Source: Candidatus Saccharimonadota bacterium (lineage in GTDB: Bacteria; Patescibacteriota; Saccharimonadia; Saccharimonadales; Saccharimonadaceae). From it: DNA of 64,000 nucleotides. The stretch is taken from contig JAFQXV010000003.1 of assembly GCA_017406775.1 (NCBI GenBank), positions 1 to 64,000 of the forward strand, in the 5' to 3' direction. Shown here piece after piece: positions 62,005 through 64,000 of the stretch (positions are counted from its first letter, which is position 1; every line of letters starts with the position of its first letter). The notes under the pieces were generated by a model. It searched no databases and was not told where the DNA came from. It worked only from the letters and a program-made list of their open reading frames with translations. A program made the position numbers and the translations under genes.

Positions 62005-63242
62005 TGTTTGAGTTTAATAGTTTTGAGTTTGACTACCTTACATCCACTGCTGATTTTAACTATCAAGGCCCTACCGGTATCCGTTTTACCGAAAAAGTCG
62101 AATTTACACCCCCTCAACACCCCATTTCTCGCAGCCAGCAGGTATTATTAACACGTGCTCTATTTTTAGCCTTAATAGCAATAGGGACCTCTTATTATAA
62201 AGCTAGTCCCACCAAAAATATTAAACTGTACTTCAACATTGACCAATCTCAAGCAGATTTTTTTATACGTATATATCAAGAAGGGCTCGGCCAGTTTGCT
62301 TTTGAAAATCATCTTACTCGCGATGATTTAGTCGAATTTAAACCAATCCAAGGTGCCCCCAATGATATCAATCATCAACCCAAATATGATGGCGTTATTG
62401 CTAAGGTTGATAATTACCTATCAGATCAAGATTTAGGCTTACCGCTAGTTCTCTTAAGCGGCGGTAAAGATTCCTTACTAACCGCCGAAAAGTTACACCG
62501 CCAAAATATCGCTTTTAAATCGGTTTATATTTCTAACAACAAAGCAGATCTCCCAGATATTGTTTCCTCCTACGGTAAACCGCTAGTAATCCGTCGCTAT
62601 GTCGACAAAGAGGCCCTTAAAAAAGCCGGTGGCCTAAATGGTCATATTCCTGTTACTCTAATTAATGAGTCTCTGGCGCTCATTCAGGCAATTTTAGCAG
62701 ATTCTCCTAAAATTTACCTCGGACTCGGCCGCGAAGGCGAGGAACCAAACGCCTTTATCGGTGATTTCCCTGTCAATCATCAATGGTCTAAGAACCCATC
62801 CACTCAGGCCGCTCTTAAAGAGTACGTCAAAACCTACGTTACTCCAGATATTAAAATCGAATCACTCCTAGAATCAAAATCCGAGTTAGAGATTGCTAAA
62901 GAATTCGTAGAACTCTGTTGGGATAAATTTGGCAACAAATTCTCTTCCTGCAATGTAGCCAACTACCGTCAAGGCGCCAAAAACTCTAGCCTCAAATGGT
63001 GTGGCAAGTGCCCTAAATGCGCTAATTCATTTTTGCTATTTGCTCCGTTTTTACCACTTAAAAAACAGCCATTTGGCCATGATCTTTTCCTGGACCCAGA
63101 TCTTACCGACACTTTTAAAGGATTACTCGGCGTAGATGATTTTATTAAGCCCCTAGAATGCGTAGCTACTTATGATGAATTAAGATGGGCTTACCATCAC
63201 AAGCTTCCCGAGTACGGCAATCTCCCTTTTAAAATTGACTAG
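62004..63242 (+). CDS. murL: MurL-type UDP-MurNAc-L-Ala-L-Glu epimerase
   Basis: 412 residues with a PP-loop (LLSGGKDSLL, SGGKDS at 152-157) and a CGKCPKC zinc-like cluster (333-339) preceding NSFLLFAPF, the pattern of MurL. MurL converts the terminal L-Glu of UDP-MurNAc-L-Ala-L-Glu to D-Glu with ATP, replacing glutamate racemase. The start overlaps the murD stop (TAATG), with GGAG upstream, so both are made together. No murI is in the window. Confidence 0.85.
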   Translation: MFEFNSFEFDYLTSTADFNYQGPTGIRFTEKVEFTPPQHPISRSQQVLLTRALFLALIAIGTSYYKASPTKNIKLYFNIDQSQADFFIRIYQEGLGQFAFENHLTRDDLVEFKPIQGAPNDINHQPKYDGVIAKVDNYLSDQDLGLPLVLLSGGKDSLLTAEKLHRQNIAFKSVYISNNKADLPDIVSSYGKPLVIRRYVDKEALKKAGGLNGHIPVTLINESLALIQAILADSPKIYLGLGREGEEPNAFIGDFPVNHQWSKNPSTQAALKEYVKTYVTPDIKIESLLESKSELEIAKEFVELCWDKFGNKFSSCNVANYRQGAKNSSLKWCGKCPKCANSFLLFAPFLPLKKQPFGHDLFLDPDLTDTFKGLLGVDDFIKPLECVATYDELRWAYHHKLPEYGNLPFKID

Positions 63243-63250
63243 GCATATAA

Positions 63251-64000
63251 TTAAAAATTAAGTCTAGATTCTAAACTCGTAATAAATGCTTTATCTGTTG
63301 ATGATACCGCTGCAAAACCTTTTACACCAGAGCCAGCGAACTCGCGCGCTAGTTCAATCATTTTAGTTTTGTCGATTGATTTGATTAAACTTGGCATATT
63401 ATCATATTTTTGAATTGCCTCATTAGTGAAATAACCGTCCGCATAATAATCAGCAATTTGCCCCACCGTTTGTGCTCCCATCTGCAGGCGCCCCATTGCA
63501 TAAGATTTAGCCGCCACAAAATCGCTATCCGAAATCTTACCATTTAGAGTTTTTGTGAGTTCTTCTTGGATCAATTCAAATAATTCCTCTGCATTCTCCA
63601 CGTTCACCTCCCCATCAAAATCCCAATAAGAGCTTGTAGCATTACTAGCCACCGAACTCCCCATGCCATAGACCAGTCCCTTTTTGCGGGCCGTACCAAA
63701 AATTCGCGAATTAGTAGTACCGTTTAAAATATGGTTCAAACAATTCATCGCAAAAACCTCATCCGGCTCTAAATGTCTTGGTGTTACTAGAGAAAATCCA
63801 AAGGTAATATTAGAAGCGTCTTTTCTTCTGATTGAAACCGCCTCCGAGGAATGTAAATCCGCCACCGGGATCTCAAAAGCTTCGCCCTCTCTTAAATTCC
63901 AATTTTCTAGCATTCGTGTTATCTTATGCTTTCTACCCCTAATTTTGCCAGCAATAATAAATAGCATATTATTGGCTGTATGCGTACGGCGATAATGTTC
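63251..64000 (-). CDS. M16-family peptidase (partial, 5' end outside window)
   Basis: The frame is open to the window edge (about 249 residues seen; the first residues read EHYRRTHTANN before an internal ATG). The segment matches the C-terminal half of M16 (insulinase-like) zinc peptidases: FAMNCLNHILNGTTNSRIFGTARKKGLVYGMGSSV, then the usual ISDSDFVAAKSYAMGRLQMG helices. The HxxEH zinc motif would be in the missing half. The gene converges with murL. Confidence 0.85.
   Translation of the reverse strand, partial: EHYRRTHTANNMLFIIAGKIRGRKHKITRMLENWNLREGEAFEIPVADLHSSEAVSIRRKDASNITFGFSLVTPRHLEPDEVFAMNCLNHILNGTTNSRIFGTARKKGLVYGMGSSVASNATSSYWDFDGEVNVENAEELFELIQEELTKTLNGKISDSDFVAAKSYAMGRLQMGAQTVGQIADYYADGYFTNEAIQKYDNMPSLIKSIDKTKMIELAREFAGSGVKGFAAVSSTDKAFITSLESRLNF

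Noticed and set aside
1-64000. Recoding of UGA (Gracilibacteria/Absconditabacteria style code)
   Set aside because: Genes such as the metzincin-like protease end at UGA at the expected place and an intact RF2 is present.
1-64000. CRISPR arrays, tRNA or rRNA genes, insertion sequences, phage genes
   Set aside because: No regularly spaced direct repeats, cloverleaf-like sequences, transposase or integrase frames were seen on reading both strands; a scan with dedicated models was not possible.

Overview
The window looks like a chromosomal segment of a Candidatus Saccharibacteria (TM7) or closely related CPR/Patescibacteria genome. The evidence is the AT-rich, densely packed genes, the absence of rpmD (uL30) between rpsE and rplO, a partly dismantled S10/spc ribosomal locus, and a lifestyle set made of lactate dehydrogenase, a MurD/MurL pair and many surface proteins. 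UGA appears to be a normal stop: genes end in TGA and an RF2 gene is present. This argues against the UGA-recoding CPR lineages. The assignment is inference from gene content; no rRNA gene was seen.

Layout. 1-9.7 kb: the 5' part of a secreted surface protein with an (AT)10 tract in its signal peptide, a GT4 glycosyltransferase, an ftsE-ftsX-PcsB-like-ctpA block and pheS-pheT. 9.7-22.4 kb: a large exported protein, an aquaporin, metG, a proline-rich membrane protein, a DUF2207 protein, ldh, exonuclease I, two orphan membrane proteins and an anchored FKBP. 22.5-24.6 kb: the second half of the spc operon (rplF, rplR, rpsE, rplO) with its own consensus promoter and terminator. 24.7-48.7 kb: a cell-surface island lying between rplF and rpsH. 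It holds a SipW/TasA-like fibre operon, a capsule module (CpsB phosphatase, Wzz/BY-kinase, LCP protein, Ugd, epimerase, flippase, polymerase, glycosyltransferases), two putative nuclease-type orphan genes and a 1833-residue VWA/Cna-B adhesin. 48.8-55.4 kb: rpsH back to rplC, with a structured leader upstream. 55.6-64 kb: small orphan genes with strong promoters and terminators, prfB, an archaemetzincin-like protease, a structured RNA candidate, dus (carrying an in-frame palindromic insertion), a 3D-domain protein, murD-murL and a partial M16 peptidase.

How it fits together. Most of the window builds and remodels the envelope: peptidoglycan precursor synthesis (MurD/MurL), septal hydrolysis (FtsEX with a CHAP hydrolase), a uronic-acid-containing polysaccharide, TasA-like fibres and large adhesins. 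Such functions suit a small host-attached bacterium. Many first genes of transcription units have a TATAAT-like box only 6-9 nt before the ATG, so leaderless mRNAs look common. Genes inside operons and the orphan small genes use Shine-Dalgarno sites.

Best candidates for something new: a palindromic element family present twice (1931-2047 intergenic; 59639-59751 in frame inside dus), the surface island splitting the spc operon, the (AT)10 putative phase switch, and the TasA-like operon with a strong internal hairpin.
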